Assembly (NCBI GenBank): GCA_029207755.1
Contig: JARCOQ010000002.1
Coordinates: forward strand, 5,828,001 to 5,892,000
Direction of reading: 5' to 3'
Origin: Chamaea fasciata
Lineage: Eukaryota > Chordata > Aves > Passeriformes > Sylviidae
DNA length: 64,000 nt
The notes under the pieces are model-generated. The model did not search any database, was not told the DNA's origin, and saw nothing but the letters and a program-made list of their open reading frames with translations. How positions within the stretch are numbered: position 1 is the first letter of the stretch; every line of letters starts with the position of its first letter. Positions 62,701-64,000 of this stretch are shown one piece after another. The position numbers and the translations under genes are program-made.

Positions 62701-64000
62701 GATTGAAGCTGAGGTCTAGAGGTTTCTTAGATGTGTAGTCAAAAGACAGAAAGCATGTGAGGACTATTTTTTTAAATAAGCACTTGTGTGAAACAGGAAG
62801 ACTCTCAATTGAAGTCAGATGTTGACCTTTGGATTTGTTGAGCTGCCAATTATCTGAATCTGTTTCTTTTCTCCCTTCCACTTGTGTGCCATCAAGAGCA
62901 CAAACATGTCTGAAGTATGCAATTTTGCTTGCATGAGAGGTATAATGTTGGCCGAAATATAATGATTTTTCTACCCACAGTGCATATAGAAAATATGCCA
63001 TAGTTTTTCATGTGTTTTGTTCTAGCTACAAATTCAAACACGTAAACTGCAGCTTTCTATACCAGCACTCTTGAAACAATAGGTTTTTGTGAAACAATAT
63101 CTTGACACCTTTTAGAACAAACACAATTTGATTGAACTATATTCTTTACATTTGTTTGTAGAAAATATGCAATGTTAAAAGAAAAAACTGAAAAAACTGT
63201 TTTCCATTTAAAAATTGTTTGTACTTTATACATCACATGAACATCAAATGGGAGGAATTATCTAAAGTTCTGTAACCTGCCTTTTGCACTGCATTATTTC
63301 ATATTATTTGTCCATAATTGCTACATTTTTATACAAATTTCAGTGAGTTTACAAAGCATCTGCAATGAATCATCCCCGTTTGAGTTTCAGATGGCATCCA
63401 AGCTTGGTAACAGAAGGTACAAGGGATTAATATTTCGTTGCAAAACAACAGTTTGAGCAGGTGGTACTTGATGCTATTACACATATAGGTCACTTGGGAG
63501 TGTGCTTAATCACTGAACTGAATATTAATTAGGACAGCTTTCTTAGCCAGTTTTTTTTTTTTTTTTTAAAAAAAGGAATACTTCTCAAGGAGGAGGGAAA
63601 AAAGACCAAACTCACCGAAGTCTGGAGTTATGAAAATTGAGGTGCTTGCTGTAAAAACTTGCTATAGAAATTGAGGTTCAGATTTTTTCAGGAGATCTAA
63701 TTTTGTGATACAAGATATCACTATGAGCTTTGAGTACAAGCTGTGTGAACTCAGTCTTCTTAATTTCTCTTATTGAAACTTTTCTCTATCTGCCTGGATT
63801 TCACACTGTCCTGTTAAATGCCTGACCAAAATTACTTGGGTCACTTGAAGATGTAGGTTTCCATAGGTACAAAACAGTACTTTAGAAATTTTTGGCTTGA
63901 GATCCTGAAAATAAATGTGGGATTAATGTATCTGAGTTGAAAAATTAATTCTTGATATAAATTAGGGAGAAACAATTGACTTAATTGAATGAGCTGCAGA
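59726..64000. other. Intron-like or intergenic AT-rich sequence, nothing recognised
   Basis: The last 4.3 kb hold T-runs at about 61906-61918 and 63551-63567 but no exon or mobile element I can support. Confidence 0.45.

Noticed and set aside
1..64000. CRISPR arrays, bacterial operons, phage or tRNA/rRNA genes
   Set aside because: No regularly spaced direct repeats, no ribosome-binding-site-linked ORF clusters and no recognisable cloverleaf or rRNA sequence were seen.

Overview
The window looks like AT-rich, gene-poor avian nuclear DNA. At least ten pieces of the CR1 LINE are present, several with the bird-type 3' end (short ATTCTATG-like tail, LEVF-ARLDGAL-NLV-like C-terminus of ORF2). There are also two LTR-like elements of a type I associate with bird endogenous retroviruses, long homopolymers and microsatellites. 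I see no bacterial, plasmid, phage or CRISPR feature. Species cannot be fixed; a neoavian bird, perhaps a songbird, is my guess from the LTR types.

Layout: positions 1-29,940 hold no gene I can support. This part carries two LTR-like elements (about 2037-2680 and 15450-16000), CR1 pieces (about 4811-5133, 16281-16950, 18946-19138, 26304-26508, 29366-29567), two possible ancient MIR SINE pieces and simple repeats, among otherwise unique AT-rich sequence. A sharp CpG island follows at about 29,940-30,690, with GC boxes, an inverted CCAAT box and an excellent plus-strand splice donor (exon end 30399). I read it as the promoter and ATG-free 5'UTR exon of a plus-strand gene.

About 13 kb downstream, 43466-43582 looks like a second exon: branch-like site and acceptor, an ATG in good context, 34 codons encoding a signal peptide or signal anchor, and a strong donor in phase 1. 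The gene therefore probably encodes a secreted or membrane protein. Its remaining exons would lie beyond this window or are too short and unfamiliar to recognise, and I do not recognise the gene. A small uORF overlaps the main start codon out of frame. The first intron contains a long sense-oriented CR1 piece (37213-38084), another on the minus strand (40976-41280), a third (42805-42957), and a TATA-plus-donor arrangement at 39814-39905 that could be an alternative first exon. The sequence from 43583 to the end is intron-like, with two CR1 scraps, a (TA)n tract and a GC-rich block with a chance-like 220-codon open frame.

I found no clear novel biological system. The most useful points are the unidentified gene's 5' end, its overlapping uORF and the possible intronic promoter. 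All assignments come from reading the sequence and remembered family features; no search was run.
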